Assembly (NCBI GenBank): GCA_035222895.1
Contig: JAVYIG010002205.1
Span: 62,001 to 126,000 of the forward strand
Direction: 5' to 3'
DNA length: 64,000 bases
Source of the DNA: Strongylocentrotus droebachiensis
Lineage: Eukaryota > Echinodermata > Echinoidea > Camarodonta > Strongylocentrotidae
The position numbers and the translations under genes are program-made. Of the stretch, positions 13,175 to 25,424 are shown one piece after another (position 1 is the stretch's first letter; every line of letters starts with the position of its first letter). The notes below the pieces were generated by a model that did no database searches, was not told the origin of the DNA, and worked only from the letters and a program-made list of their open reading frames with translations.

Positions 13175-13445
13175 TCTAGTACTTGACCCAGCATTAATTA
13201 CTCTAAGCTAAGTTCATATCTGTACACAAAAACAAATATAGGCCTATATATAAGGTCTAGGGGGTCTAGATGATATTGATGGATTTTTGATCTATCACAT
13301 GAATAATTATTATGTAGGGTCTAGTAAGTGAGGTACAAAATAACACCGGAGTGAGAGCACATAGATACTGGAAGCCAGACTGCTGAGAACACAGCATTCT
13401 TCCAGAATCTCGGGTAAAGGTAAAGATACCAAGATATATTAAACT

Positions 13446-13834
13446 GTCATGACATGTTAGGCCATGTAAAATTGATTACATGTTGATCGTCCGGATTTTT
13501 TGAAAAAGAGGAGGAGGGTGTACCATGTTATTTGATATTTGATATTTCAAAATGGCCGCTCAAAATGGCCGCTCGGTACATTTTCCCTGACAGTCGAGGC
13601 TATTTTTTTTCAAGATGGCCGCCGACAATTTTTTTTTTTTTAAATCAGAAATAGAGCCATTTTAGCAGTGTTTTTCATGTTTTTTTTTCTTTCAAAAAAA
13701 AAAAATCAAAAAAAATTTCAAAAAAATTTCAAAAAAAATAAAATAACAAATAACAAAAAATAGGAGGCGGCCCCCAAAAAGGAAGCGGGCGGGGACGATC
13801 AACATGAAATCAATTTTACATGGCCTTATGACAC
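13446..13834. mobile_element. Foldback element with about 40-bp inverted ends
   Basis: GGCCATGTAAAATTGATT..CATGTTGATCGTCC near the left end is mirrored at 13790-13834. The interior holds A-rich runs and three short strings resembling ATGGCCGC. No coding frame is recognisable. Confidence 0.7.
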
Positions 13835-14258
13835 TGAATTGGTTTATCATTTTTTGCTGTAACAAATATAATGACCATGATGACTTGACCAATCCTTTGA
13901 CTTTGTTTATTTTTATTTAGACTCTAGCCTCTATGGGCTATTAATTTATGCAAGCCGATATTATTATAACAAAATATAACTAGCACAATCCTTTTATGTT
14001 TATTAAAAAATAAAAGATTCTTACTTTTGTTTTGTATGGTACCTTTTAATTATTTCTAACTGATATATCGGTAGTCGTAGTCAAAAGCTTTCACCCTTTG
14101 TTTTCGAGCCATTATTCCAACACGAAAACGAAGGGTGAATGCTTCACAAAACTATCGCTACTTTAGTACTTGGCTCCTGCTCTCACCTCTCTTTCCAACT
14201 GGATCAACCCCTGGGGCCCGTTCCTAGAAACGGTCATAAGTCTAACTTCTTGACTATC

Positions 14259-14300
14259 CCATTGAAACGTGTGTTAATTCTATAACACACGTTTCAATGG
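14259..14300. repeat. Perfect 18-bp hairpin
   Basis: CCATTGAAACGTGTGTTA at 14259-14276 is exactly mirrored at 14283-14300 with a 6-nt loop. It is probably part of a small foldback repeat that begins near 14215 with GGGGCCCGTTCCTAGAAACG. Confidence 0.75.
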
Positions 14301-15530
14301 CCCCTGACTCTTTCACAATCTCTCTCTCAGTTTCATACTTGACCTCCACGTTAAATGTATGTGATGCCACTGTAAACCGGCGCCGGTGTTGGAGCTTTCC
14401 GGAGTTACTGTAAACCTGCCTACCCTTTTTATATGTGTAGAGGTCTACTACCAACACCTGCACCAACTGCAGTTCTCCAAACTGGTGGAAGCCAAGCCAA
14501 GAAGAAGAAGAAGGTACTAACCTCGTCACATACGCCGCACTTCTCCGGCTATCTTCGTAAAGCTTGTCGTGTGAGCCGTTGCAGTACCGTACCGGTATCT
14601 TGGCAGATGCTCGATGCTCGATGGCCCAACGATTTTTTGCTCTAACTTCTAACTCTAAGGTGGCTCTGTTTCCTATAATTTCTCCGCCATTTCTCCTACA
14701 CTTTGTACTGTTTCCTCATAGTAGCCAATTATTCACTTCATTCGAAGAAGAGACGTTTTAACTGCTCAGTTCTTAATCTTATCTTGCAATCTCTCTCGAA
14801 CTCGGCAGAGCAAACCGACAAATTAGGCATTATACCGATGACAGTGTTTACGCCATAAATAGCCTATGTTCCATGATCTCGCCAAACCTCCGGCAAGTTT
14901 TTACAGTTGATCACTCTATATGAAAGATTATTTACATCAGTTAGATTTAAACTGTCTTTTTAAAGTTTATCTCTAAAATTGGAGCCTAAAATGTCTAAGT
15001 CCATAACTAGAACTAAGTTTAAAGGTTTTTTTGATAATGAGGGTAAACTAGTTTTGCCTGGAAATCAGACTTTGAATTGGGAGCTAAACATGTAACCACA
15101 AACAAACTGTCGAGCACTCGTGCACGAACATGCTCTCGTGAACGACGTAATTTGTACCCAAAACAAATGGACGACTGCTTTCAATTTTGTCGAGGGCGTC
15201 CTCGCTGTGAAGGTGTTGGCAGATGTGATTACTTTGGAGCTATAGCTGGATGACATAAGGCTATAGATCAGCTAGAGCAAAGCTAATTGGGGGTTACTGC
15301 TTATGGGCAAACAAAACTGTATATAATAACCAAAGCCACTAGCACTAGGCATGCCGTCAAAGATGCGGCATATATATACAAATTCAAACTTTATTGATTT
15401 CAATCCAAGCAGATATGATGCATTCTCTATTTTTGTACACATTTTGGTTAACAAATTTCAAGTTATTGTGTAACATAGATAATTGAGTGTAAGAGTAAAG
15501 ATAACCAGGAGTGACACAAACTACATACTA
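14301..15530. other. Intergenic, nothing recognised
   Basis: Short open frames occur on both strands, but none shows a known motif, and they overlap one another. Confidence 0.5.
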
Positions 15531-15538
15531 CTGCATGT

Positions 15539-16555
15539 CAGGCGCGTAGCCAGGGGGCGGTGGAGTCGAGAACGTACGGTACAAGGAATCGTCTTCCTTC
15601 TCTAATAGATTAATGAAACGTCAAAACTTCCGCGCTTTGCGCGTGAGGTAGCCTTTTGACAAGGCCTGGTGACTCCATCGAACTCAAACTTGGTTTGAGT
15701 TCGTTGGGTGACTCTAGCTAAGCGGCTGAGATGAGTCTAGATACCGGGAGTGAACGCGCGACCGAGTGACGAATGTCACGAGGCCTTTTGGAAAGTGGGT
15801 TTCACTGCTCCGCATGAATTATCCATAGATACATATTAGCATGCCAATACGCCTACTTTGGATTTATTGACCAATCAGAACGGCGATCTCCCAGTTGGCT
15901 TCGTTCGTGATTCGTTCCATGTAGAGGTCAGTGGTCTTAGCACGTACGTAGTAGTTCATAGCATGTAGGTCCATGTTCGCACTACGTAGAGTTTACTGTG
16001 TGTGTGTGTGTGTGATGGATACTATATGCTGACGTCGTGCGAGGATACGTTCGCTGATTTGACGCTACCATTTCGGTAGAGAATTCCAGTTGGAAACAAG
16101 GGTTAACATAAGAAATCCAAATCAGATTGATAAAGGCCACTAGCTAGGAAGGGCTTAATCTCGCTCTCTCGTTCACTTGGATTTTCGCGATTAGTCTCGT
16201 TTTAGTCGCTCGGCGTCTATCAGACAAGTGGCCTTGTTTAAAGGCTACGCGTGAGGGGGACTGAATACAGATAAGGATTAAGGGTCGAGAAAGGTACAAC
16301 GAATCGTCTTCTTTGTCTAATAATACGTCAAAGCTTTCGCGCTATGCGCAGGAGGGGCGGACTGAATTCAGACAAGGATTATGAGTCGAGAAAGGTACAA
16401 CGAATCATCTTCTTTCAAAGCTTCCGCGCTTCGCTTGGGAGGGGGGAAACTCCCCCCTCCCTGCACCCATCCCCTAGGGAGCGCGCTACGATTCGCACGC
16501 TTCACGTGCTCACTACCGCCCCCCTTAAATGAAATCCTGGCTACGCGCTTAATTG
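15539..16555. mobile_element. 1-kb element with GCGCGTAGCCAGG ends and 8-bp target duplication
   Basis: CTGCATGT stands directly on both sides (15531-15538 and 16556-16563). The ends carry GCGCGTAGCCAGG in inverted orientation. Inside are repeats of the string AACGAATCGTCTTCTTT and a CTTCCGCGCTT motif that also recur at 18.5-20.2 kb. No coding frame is recognisable. An 8-bp duplication would fit hAT-type transposition, but no transposase is present. Confidence 0.7.
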
Positions 16556-16692
16556 CTGCATGTCTCACCTGTAATATAATACAGGGATGAGATTATATTA
16601 CTCTTAATACTTTATACAATTTTTGTCCCTTTTTCTTTTCAAATAAAAGGAAGAAAACAAAATATAAATATATATACAACGATAATAAAACA

Positions 16693-16730
<38 letters not shown>

Positions 16731-17279
16731 TTTTATGATTACCAAATTTAGATCATCCCGACAGCTCGACCCTATTCCTATTCCAAACTCGTGGGGGCAG
16801 TGAGCATGGGAATAAATAATGCCTTTTACACTCATAATTACAACGGTAAAAAACAATCAATGATCTACTAATTTCGTAATTAGTCGTTTTTCTATCACAT
16901 AATAAACAATCAAAATATATTAATAGTATACATGATAAAGATAAACAGCAATGTAAAAAAACAGAGGTAAGAAAATACGTGGTAACAAAAATATTTGAAC
17001 TTATGTAGGCCTATACATTATATACAAATATTTATTTGTATGTATATAATTATGTATATACTTATACAACAACAAAAAATACTTGAACTTTGTATATATG
17101 TTTACATATATACACATATTTGTATGTATGTATATATACATACATATACAAATACATATTATATGTATTTATTTATTGAAGAAAAAAAATTAAGCGGAGG
17201 AAGGGGGGATGTTATGTGTATTTTTATGTTGATTCAGTAGTATTCGTTTGTCGTACATTTCACTTATTCCAAATATTAT
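16556..17279. other. AT-rich spacer with microsatellites
   Basis: A pure (TA)n run lies at about 16698-16728 and TATGTA/TACATA-rich DNA at 17030-17165. The frames here read low-complexity sequence and are not genes. Confidence 0.6.
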
Positions 17280-18075
17280 AATTGCATTTATGTCGGTTTC
17301 GTCATTGGATATCAGTAGTTTAAATTTCTCATCGTACGTCGTTTAGATTTTGAAAGTCAGGTACTATATTGGGAAGTTTAGAGTATATTTTGAATCTGAG
17401 ATCTATTACGTATGTACATTTTAGGAAGTGTATTTCATTATCTATGTCAGTTTTGCAAAGGGGGCATATCATGTTATTTTCTTGTACCGACCTTCCTCAA
17501 TCATGAGGTTACTTTTGCTTATTCTGATTTTCGTGTATTTAGCTATATGTGATTTGTCAATATCGAGTAATAAATAGTTTTCCAATTTGTATTTTGTTTT
17601 TAGGATTCTATATCTTTTTAGTTTAGTAGAGTATTCACTAATATTTTCATTTGATAGAATGTCTTTCCAGGCTTTTATATAACTATCTTGTATCTTGTAT
17701 CAAATAAAAATACTTTTATTTTCAACATTCTTCCTACCTTATCAAAAATTATTATCTTTGTCTTTTCCGTATTAATTCCACTTCACACAATATTCATTCA
17801 AGTGGTTTAATGCTGTTTGTAGTCCACACTCCTTTTCAGATACTATAACCAGGTCATCTGCATACAAAAGACATGACATTTTTTCTCCCGAATGTAATGT
17901 TACTGGGTGACAATAATCTCCAAATATTTCTACAATCAATATCATTTAAATATATAGAAAAAAGTGTTGGGCTTAATATAATACACAACCGAAGTGGGGA
18001 AAGATTGGGTTTTGTTTTGCAGTTTAACAGAAAATCGTATATCTTCATAATTGTGTTCGATGATATCGTAGACTG
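17280..18075 (-). pseudogene. Decayed LINE reverse transcriptase fragment
   Basis: On the minus strand, several broken frames show LINE landmarks. LSPTLFSIYLNDI is followed by LLYADDLVIVSEKECGLQTA, where YADD is the RT catalytic motif (17853-17864). Further down comes a terminal CPLC...H-F-L-K-C cluster typical of LINE C-termini. Stops and frame changes show it is dead. It is a different, older family from the 27-43 kb LINE. Confidence 0.75.
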
Positions 18076-19261
18076 GACCGGTTGTACATTGTTATGGGGG
18101 GGGGGGGGGGAGGCGCCAGAGCTCGAGCATCCCACCTGTATTATTATGGATCTACCATGAATTGTATTGGCTGAATCCTTCGTATACATTTTCAAGACAT
18201 TTCAGTAATAACTCTTCAGATAGGAATAAATCAAGGACGTAAATGTTTCACTTCAACAGTGGGGGGGGGGGGGGGGTAGTAGTACTCCTTACCAATGACC
18301 ATATCTTGTTGATCAACGACAAGGGCGTCAATCCCGGGGGACAAGGCGACACGTCCACCCCCCCCCCACCATCATTTTTTCTAGGGGGGGGGGGACATCA
18401 TATCCAATGTTCCCCATGTTTTGTCAGAAAAAAGAGCGACCACAAGGAACAACGATTTTGTATACAAAATCTCACGAATTGGCAAAAAAAAAACACGTTT
18501 CACTATATTATTAGAGAAAGAAGACGATTCGTCGTACCGTTCTTTACTTTTAATCCTTGTTTGAATTCAGTTCCCCCTTCCAGCTTTGACGTTTCATTAA
18601 ATTATTACTCTTAATCCTTAATTTTTTCCCCTTCCGGGCAAAGCTCGGAAGTTTTGACGTTTCATTCGATTATTAGAGAAAGAAGACGATTCGTTGTACT
18701 GTTTTCGACTCTTAATCCTTCACCCACAACAAAAAGTGAGTCATTTGACACATTTAAGCATAATTTTCGTGAGTCAGGTGTAAATTGACTCATTAGTAAC
18801 AACCAATGAGTCTCTATTGACTCATTTATATTTCACCAGTGTGTCAATCATGAGCTGACGCATTTGCAAAATGCTTCGACTGACTCACATGGTCGTAAAA
18901 AATGAGTCAAGATCGACATAAGAGCATTTTAGAAGAAAAAAGTGAGTCAACTTGAAAGTGAGGCTGTATGCATGCGCGCGCATGCTTTCGTGACGTCATC
19001 CAAAATGCGCATTCTCGAGCCATATTTGAATTCCCGATCGACGACGCGACGTCGCCATCTTATATCTTGGATTCAAAAGAGTTTTGACTGCAGCTAGTGA
19101 AAAATTGGTACGCATAATTATTCATATGGTTTTAAACGATGATTTTTATGACTGGATTCGTGGGCTGAATCTTCTGATTATTATACAAATAATGCATGCG
19201 TTCATTTTACGATATCCGCACTCGAGTTGATGTGGCTGTGTGTAACTTAACTATAGATTCT

Positions 19262-19486
19262 CACTATGAACATGACAGACAATGAAAGCGGACAAAATAT
19301 ACAGTTCCTCAGGAAAACAAAGGAACATCCCTTCACTGCTATTATGTAAAAATGTGTAGAACAGGTGAATATGCATGTGTCACCTGTTCTACACATTTTT
19401 ACATAATAGCAGTGAAGGGCTGTCTCTTTGTCTACCTGAGGAACTGTATATTTTGTCCGCTTTCATTGTCTGTCATGTTCATAGTG
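19262..19486. repeat. Long hairpin, about 107-bp arms
   Basis: Arms 19262-19368 and 19380-19486 are near-perfect inverted copies around an 11-nt loop; the right arm differs by a few bases and a small indel. A 77-codon frame crossing it is an artefact of the repeat. Confidence 0.85.
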
Positions 19487-19822
19487 TCTACTGTATCGCA
19501 CGAAGCCGTGTCGAATGAAAACATGCATGATCTTGCATCATTGTTTTATACAACGAAACTCCTAGATCCTTGTTATTTGATGTAAAACGAATTAATTCAA
19601 GATTGTTTCGTGACAGTATGGGTGACAAATAAATCTCAAGTTAAGGCTTAATTTAGTGCGTACAAAGTAGATTTTTCAGATTCGGGTAGCGGGACCACCG
19701 ATTACATCGCTAAAATGTGATATTTTAGGATATATTTTCCATTGCAAATGTGGACAGTGACTCTGGCATGGTATGGTATGTGTGTGATAGGCCTAGGGAG
19801 TAGGGGGGTCTATGTCATGATG

Positions 19823-20090
19823 CACCCACAACAAAAAGTGAGTCACCCTTACTCAAATTGATGAGTCACTGGTTTGTCCGTACAGCGAAACACTTGAAGG
19901 ATCATGACTGTGAGTCACTATGACTCGATACAAATGAGTCTTATTTATCTAAGACTCACTTGAAGTGAGTCTTAGAGACTCATTTGTATCGAGTCATAGT
20001 GACTCACATGATCCTTCAAGTGTTTCGCTGTACGGACAAACCAGTGACTCATCAATTTGAGTAAGGGTGACTCACTTTTTGTTGTGGGTG
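19823..20090. repeat. Near-perfect 268-bp palindrome
   Basis: Arms of about 130 bp meet at AAGACTCACTTGAAGTGAGT near 19955. The outer ends are the terminal CACCCACAAC motif, so the right end of the host element is itself an inverted duplication, or a shorter relative sits there. Confidence 0.85.
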
Positions 20091-20399
20091 TTGTCTGAAT
20101 TCAGTTTCATCCTCCCGCGCGAAGCGTGGAAGCTTTGACGTTTCATTAAATTACTAGAGAAAGAAGACGAATCGTTGTACGACTCTAATCATTATCTGAA
20201 TTTCCAAAATGTTTCTTTGTCCGATTTCAAGTCACAGTTCGTAGGGCAAACAAATTGCCGGCCGACCGACATAATACATCTCGCTGACTCCAAACTTTTG
20301 CATTGTACACGAGGATCGAGCAAGAATACCGACACAGCGGACCCGACACAGCAACATAATTATCTATGCGTATCTTTCTTGCCCCCTCGACGTGGTGAC

Positions 20400-20690
20400 T
20401 CTACCCAACATCCCCCCTCTCTCTTACTCCCACCCCTCTACTTTCAGGTTCTTACCCCCTGTCTCTTTCCTCTCTTTCATCCCCCGTTTCTTTTGTTTCC
20501 TTTTTCTCTCCTTTTTTCCTTTTCTCCTTTTCTTCCTATTCTTTCTTTTCCTTTCTTTTCTCTCCTTCCTCTTTTTCTTTTTTCTCTTTCTTTCTTCTCT
20601 TCATTTTCCTTTCTTTTCCTTTTCTTTTTTCTTCTTTTCTTCCCCTTTCCCCCTCATTTTCCCCTCCCCCTTTTCTCATTTTTCTCGACA
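20400..20690. repeat. Polypyrimidine tract
   Basis: Nearly pure T/C on the plus strand. The 185- and 132-codon frames reading Phe/Leu/Pro/Ser-rich proteins are products of this low complexity. Confidence 0.9.
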
Positions 20691-21094
20691 GCAGCCCAAT
20701 TTTACCGCCAATATCCTGACAGGTGGGGGTGACACACACCACACCCCCCCTTTAGCGACGCCCCTTAATGTTTTCCCATTATCCTTTTAAAAATGCTCTC
20801 GCAACTCTCTTCTATCGTTGTTTAATTCTCTTTCATTTTTTTCCTTTCTCCTTTAACTCACACAAATTCTCTGTTACCCCCTTTTTTTGGGGGGGGGGGG
20901 TGGGGGGAATGGGGCTACACGCCTGGCAAGAGGGACCCCATACTATGAACACTGCAAAATTGCGTACCTCCTCCCCCCCCCGCCCCTTTCCTGGTAAAAA
21001 AACACCTTCTCATAATATCATACCCCTTTCTTTCTTCCCCTTCTCATTATGCTCCTTTTCCCCCTTTTCTCTCCTCCGTCTTTCCCCTTTACGA

Positions 21095-22832
21095 GATAAT
21101 ATTCCGTACGTACGCAGTAAATTATTCCGTACGTACGCAATAATATTCCGTACGTACGGGAAAAAAATTCCGTACGTACGGAATATTATAAATAGAAATA
21201 AAAAGCTTCTTTAATGCTCCATCTATACTTTTATGGAGATATCCAGATGTGTAGCATATTAAACTGGGACACAAGTATGAATAATACAGGTTGTGAAGGG
21301 TGGGAGGGGGTGGATACACTGAAGGTCTCAAGGAGGGGGATACCCCACCTCCCAGGAGAAGAACATTTCGGATATTTGGGTTATGAAACTGAGAGATTAG
21401 ATGCATTTTAAAGTTAAATTTCAAATGCAAACATCCAGAATTTCGATGAAATTTGTTCCCAAATTCCAAAGTGTAGACCGGAAGCAAAATTTTGGCTAAA
21501 CTACAAAAAACGTGTTTTGTTAATTTTCTTCAAATAATCTTAATGACTTGATCGGCCTAAGAGAGAGGGAAATTAGGGATCAAAATAACATCTCTTGAAC
21601 GGGACATATAAATATATCCAAATGCACATTGAAGTGCCCCAGCTGACCTAAGGAGGGGGGGGGGGGTGGGTATTTCTGCTGGTGTTCTCCTTGTTTGTTG
21701 CTGATAACAAATGGATTGTAACACATTTATGAAGTAATGACTTTCTGCTGTTTACCAAAGAATCATTTTGTACTTTACTGATCAAAAGAGCAGTGTTTTT
21801 CACTGTGAGTAACACCACTCACAACTCAGTTTGTACTTTAGTTCAAGTTCGTTTATTCATTTCATTTTCATAAAAAAAAACAGCAAATGCAAATAAACAT
21901 ACAAGTATATATACAAAGAATGTTCAGTTAATACAATAGCTTCAAATGACATAGGAGAAAAAGGAAAAGCCCATGGTGGCCTTGTATAAAAAGTTCCCCG
22001 AATATTATAATTTATATTATTTATATTACTGAGCATATATCACAAAATACAGCGATAAACACAATATAAGACAAGACAAACTACAAAACATGTTTGAAAT
22101 AATTTAAAATTGGAGGGGGGCGGCAAAAAGGTTTAGAAGGTAAATATAACGGTACTCAGAATAAAAGGTCAGTTTCATTTGTTTTTTAAACATTGGACTG
22201 TTTTTATATAGGCGAATGACTTGAGGTGGAGTGTTCCATATGTTTGGCCATAAGTATTTCTTACAGATTTTTTAGAGAATGAAATTTTTACTTTCCATAA
22301 ATGAGACGTGTTACAAAGCCGAGTATTGTGAGAATGAATTTTGTTATTGATAGAAAATATGGATGATATTCTTTTTGGAAGTATATTTTCAAAAAAATGA
22401 AAACCAATGATCAAAAGAGCAGTGTTTTTCTACTGATAATCAATTACTTGTAATACAACTCACAAATATATAGCAGTGGCTTTCTGCTGGTTTTCAGCAT
22501 ATTCAGTTAAACTGCGCCCCATGTGGTGACCTTGAGTAAGTTTGATTAATTGCACAATATAATGTATATGACTTACTCTATATCTGTGCAAATTTTGCAT
22601 TAATTTGCTGGAAAATATTTTGGATTTGGCCTGGAAAACCACAAAATATCTTGGTCTTTTTTTAGGGTTGAAAAGCAGTTTACAGGGTATTGAGTATCTC
22701 TCTCTTCTTATGAGCTATGAAATAGGTTGTAAGAAATACATTATTGCGTACGTACCGAATAATTTAATGCGTACGTACGGAATAATATCTTGTACGTACG
22801 GAATATTATTGCGTACGTACGGAATAATATAT
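21095..22832. mobile_element. 1.74-kb element with GTACGTAC clusters at both ends
   Basis: Left cluster 21095-21190 and right cluster 22740-22832 each hold four units of the type ATTCCGTACGTACG(G/C)AATA, built on the palindrome CCGTACGTACGG. Reverse-complementing the right cluster aligns it with the left, as expected for terminal inverted repeats with repeated subterminal sites. The body is AT-rich, without a transposase, and is interrupted by the LINE at 21801-22408. Target duplications were not resolved. Confidence 0.65.
21801..22408 (-). mobile_element. 5'-truncated LINE 3' end with 21-bp target duplication
   Basis: GATCAAAAGAGCAGTGTTTT stands at 21780-21800 and again at 22409-22429 (21 identical bases), the expected mark of LINE integration. 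On the minus strand the insert encodes a LINE-like C-terminal tail (NKIHSHNTR, then WKVKISFSKKS). It continues into a 3' region containing the complement of AAGCCCATGGTGGCCTTGT. A second copy of that 3' region is at 63353-63710. Confidence 0.8.
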
Positions 22833-23288
22833 TTTTTTGGTTCGCAAAAATGGCATGTTTGGGGCTTCGTAAATAACATTAAAATATAAAATTTTAGTGA
22901 ACTTGAATAAAAAGAGGCTGAACATTAGTCTATTTTTGAGAGATAACAACAACAATTAGATATTTAAAGGCGCACTAGCTATATATTAAACCTTATATCT
23001 TCCAATTACGAGACGAGCCCCTATCCGCAAGGCTGCTGTGTATTTAATGTTTTACTTATTTTATCTATATAAACACTTTCTGTTAAAATCGATACGGTAG
23101 GAAAGAATTAATTTTGATATTGAAAGAATAAGGTTTTTTGACATTCAGTTCTTCGTATATTTCCGAGAGTCACTGTTGAAGAAAGATCATATGAATATAA
23201 TTGTGTACTCCTTTTTTTTTGGGGGGGGGGAGTGTCCTCTTTCCTTTAAAAAGAAACTTTATTTTTGGCAATCTGCGTCCTTGATGTG

Positions 23289-23572
23289 TTAAATAATAAT
23301 AATAATAATAATAATAATAGCCTAATAGTCCACTCCAAATTTTATTAAACCGAAACGGAAATTCTTTTTGCCCAATTGATCGTGAGCCCGGCAGCCACTG
23401 AGCAGCGCCAGATCGACGTTGCTCTATCCCTTATTGTTGAACGCCAAACAAGGTAGCAATAAACTCCCATCTTTTAACGTCTTTTGGTATGACGCGGCCG
23501 GGGTTCGAACCCACGACCTCCCGGTTGTGAGGCGGACGCTCTACTGACTGAGCCAACACTCCGGTCAAGGAG
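23289..23572 (-). mobile_element. tRNA-derived SINE
   Basis: Read on the minus strand, it opens with a tRNA-like head: GGCTCAGTCAGTAGAGC (A box), then GGTTCGAACCC (B box), at about 23490-23560. A tRNA-unrelated body follows and the element ends in (ATT)n at 23292-23320. Pol III transcription and LINE-dependent spread are the family norm. The head resembles a Val-type tRNA, but its stems are imperfect, so this is not scored as a tRNA gene. Confidence 0.85.
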
Positions 23573-24055
23573 AGAAGAAAAGAAAATGGAGATAGAAGTG
23601 AAATATATAGAAGACATGCTGGAAAAGAGACAGAGAGGGCATGTATGTGTGTCCGTTCACTTTAGAATGCAATATTTTCCCATAAAGTTTTAAAGGGGCA
23701 AGGGGTATATCGATCCCCTCCCAACCTGGTCAATATGCCCCATCTGAATTTGACGGCGTTTTCAACCGGGATGTCGCGGCACCCTGGAGTACCGCGAGAG
23801 AATTTAGGTAATATTAGAAATATATTTGGGAATAACGTCAACTTCATGAGAACAAAGTATAAGAAACTGCAAGTTGTCCAAACTGCGGGTATTCTGATGA
23901 GGAAATAACCCTTCAGAGATAGTGAGGTTTATTTTTCCTAAATCTCGCTCGCAAAATTAAGAAATGAGATACAGTTTCAGGCGGCGATCGAGGTCTATGA
24001 ATACCCCCCCCCCCCCATTTAATGATATGACCGTCTAATCGGGCACCTCACTGCC

Positions 24056-24260
24056 GAGTGGCGGATCCAGGGGGGGGGGGGGGCCGGGAAAAAAATGTGT
24101 ATTTTTACATTTTTTAAAGTTAATTTTACGTTTTTGGGAGATGCCCCCCCCCCACTGAGCAAAATATTGGCCGGCACGATTTTCATATTTCAGCACACTA
24201 AATTTCAAATTGATTTCAAATTTGGGCCCACACCCCTAAGAAATCCTGGATCCGCGCCTG
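24056..24260. mobile_element. 205-bp element with GCGGATCCAGG ends
   Basis: The 10-mer CCTCACTGCC borders both sides (24046-24055 and 24261-24270). Inverted ends share GCGGATCC, and G/C runs lie just inside. It is non-coding. Confidence 0.7.
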
Positions 24261-24597
24261 CCTCACTGCCTGAATATCGTCATGATTCGGGCAGCATTTG
24301 TTGCACTTTGTTGAAATTTATACCACAACAAAGTGCCCTTTTCCACTCGGTCACTTAATGCTGGGAAATTCGGTTCATCATCTTGATGATTCGTGACAAC
24401 GAACTGACCGAATATGTAACGTAACTAACTTGTCATTTTATATAAGTGTAAATTGATGACTAAATAACATTTTGCCATACGAATTAATAGAAGGGCTCTT
24501 TTTTTTTCTTTTTTTGCTCGCTCGCTCGATTAATTAATTGCTTGCTCGAAATATTTGGGATCCAGGCCAGGGCCCTGTCTTACAAAGAGTATCCATC

Positions 24598-24722
24598 AAT
24601 CAAGAGGAGGCTCGATATCTCAGTTGGTGGAGCAGTGGTCTCGTAATCCGGTGACCCGACCAAGTCGATGCAAAAGTGCCCTTTGGTAAGGCATGAATCC
24701 TCATTACCAGGTCCCTCAGAGC
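24598..24722 (+). mobile_element. Decayed SINE head
   Basis: TATCTCAGTTGGTGGAGC resembles a tRNA A box, and the following GCCCTTTGGTAAGGCATGAA matches the body of the SINE at 50.3 kb (CCTTTGGCAAGGCATTAAT). The B box is degenerate and no tail is present. Confidence 0.6.
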
Positions 24723-25120
24723 AGGCGCGGATCAAGGAGGGGCCTAGCGGGCCTTGCCCCCCCGGCAAAAAATAAAAAATAAAAGAGCGAGAGAGAGAAG
24801 GAAAAGAAGGGGAAGGGAAAGAGGAGAGAAAGGAAAAGAAAGAAGAGGAAAAAGCAAATAAAAGGGGAAAAAGAAGGAGATCGGGGGGGGGGGCGAAAGG
24901 GCCTTGTCTCTCAGGCTGCTGCCCCCCCCCCCCATCAAAAAATAAGAGAGAAGGAAGGATAGGGAAAGGGAAAGGGAAAGAAAAAAAAAGAGAAAGAAGT
25001 AAGGTAGGGGAGATCGGTTGCGATTTTTCCCGCCAACAAGGTGTAAATCGAGGGGGAGGGGGGATACACTGCATGGTGTACGGAAGGGGATGGGGTGCCC
25101 CCCAAATGAAATTCAAACGT
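24723..25120. repeat. Purine-rich low-complexity repeat
   Basis: It starts with GCGCGGATCAAGG, a relative of the element ends at 24.06 and 25.9 kb, and then runs through long AG-only stretches (24780-24880 and 24940-25010) with G/C runs. Minus-strand frames across it read Ser/Phe/Pro-rich low-complexity protein and are not genes. Confidence 0.6.
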
Positions 25121-25424
25121 GGTTTATTTCAAATTCGATACCGGTGATTAACAAATGTTGCTGAAATGACATAATTTCCCGAGATTTTTCCTTACTTTTT
25201 AGCGAATTATACTTTTTATGCGTTTCTTGGAAAATGACAAATTCCTAAAATTACCGTCAGGCGAGAAATATGCTTATTCAGAGGCTTACATGTCAGAGCC
25301 CGCAGAGCGTCGGGGCTCGGGGGTCTCGAGCTTCCCCTCCCAATTTTTTTGAAGATGTATATCAAAGAGAAATAGAAAGAAAGAGAGAAAGAAAGAAAAA
25401 ATAGTGACCTGCCTGTGTCACAAA

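Larger units (their letters stand above)
18721..20090. mobile_element. 1.37-kb foldback element rich in TGAGTCA/TGACTCA
   Basis: It begins CACCCACAACAAAAAGTGAG and ends with the reverse complement. Flanks match the two halves of a sequence seen uninterrupted at 16360-16385 (reverse complement of ...ATCCTTGTCTGAATTCAG), with only TT duplicated. Two long hairpins lie inside (19262-19486 and 19823-20090). TGAGTC or GACTCA strings, the AP-1/TRE core, occur many times, especially at 18735-18960 and 19840-20080. No transposase frame is seen, so it is non-autonomous. Confidence 0.75.

Noticed and set aside
20175..20790. Phe/Leu/Pro-rich frames of 185 and 132 codons
   Set aside because: Products of a polypyrimidine tract; both overlap each other in different frames.
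23490..23571. tRNA-Val-like gene
   Set aside because: A and B boxes are present, but stems are imperfect and the sequence continues into a SINE body with an ATT tail.
24580..25116. 178-codon minus frame
   Set aside because: Crosses a SINE head and purine-rich low-complexity DNA; no domain.
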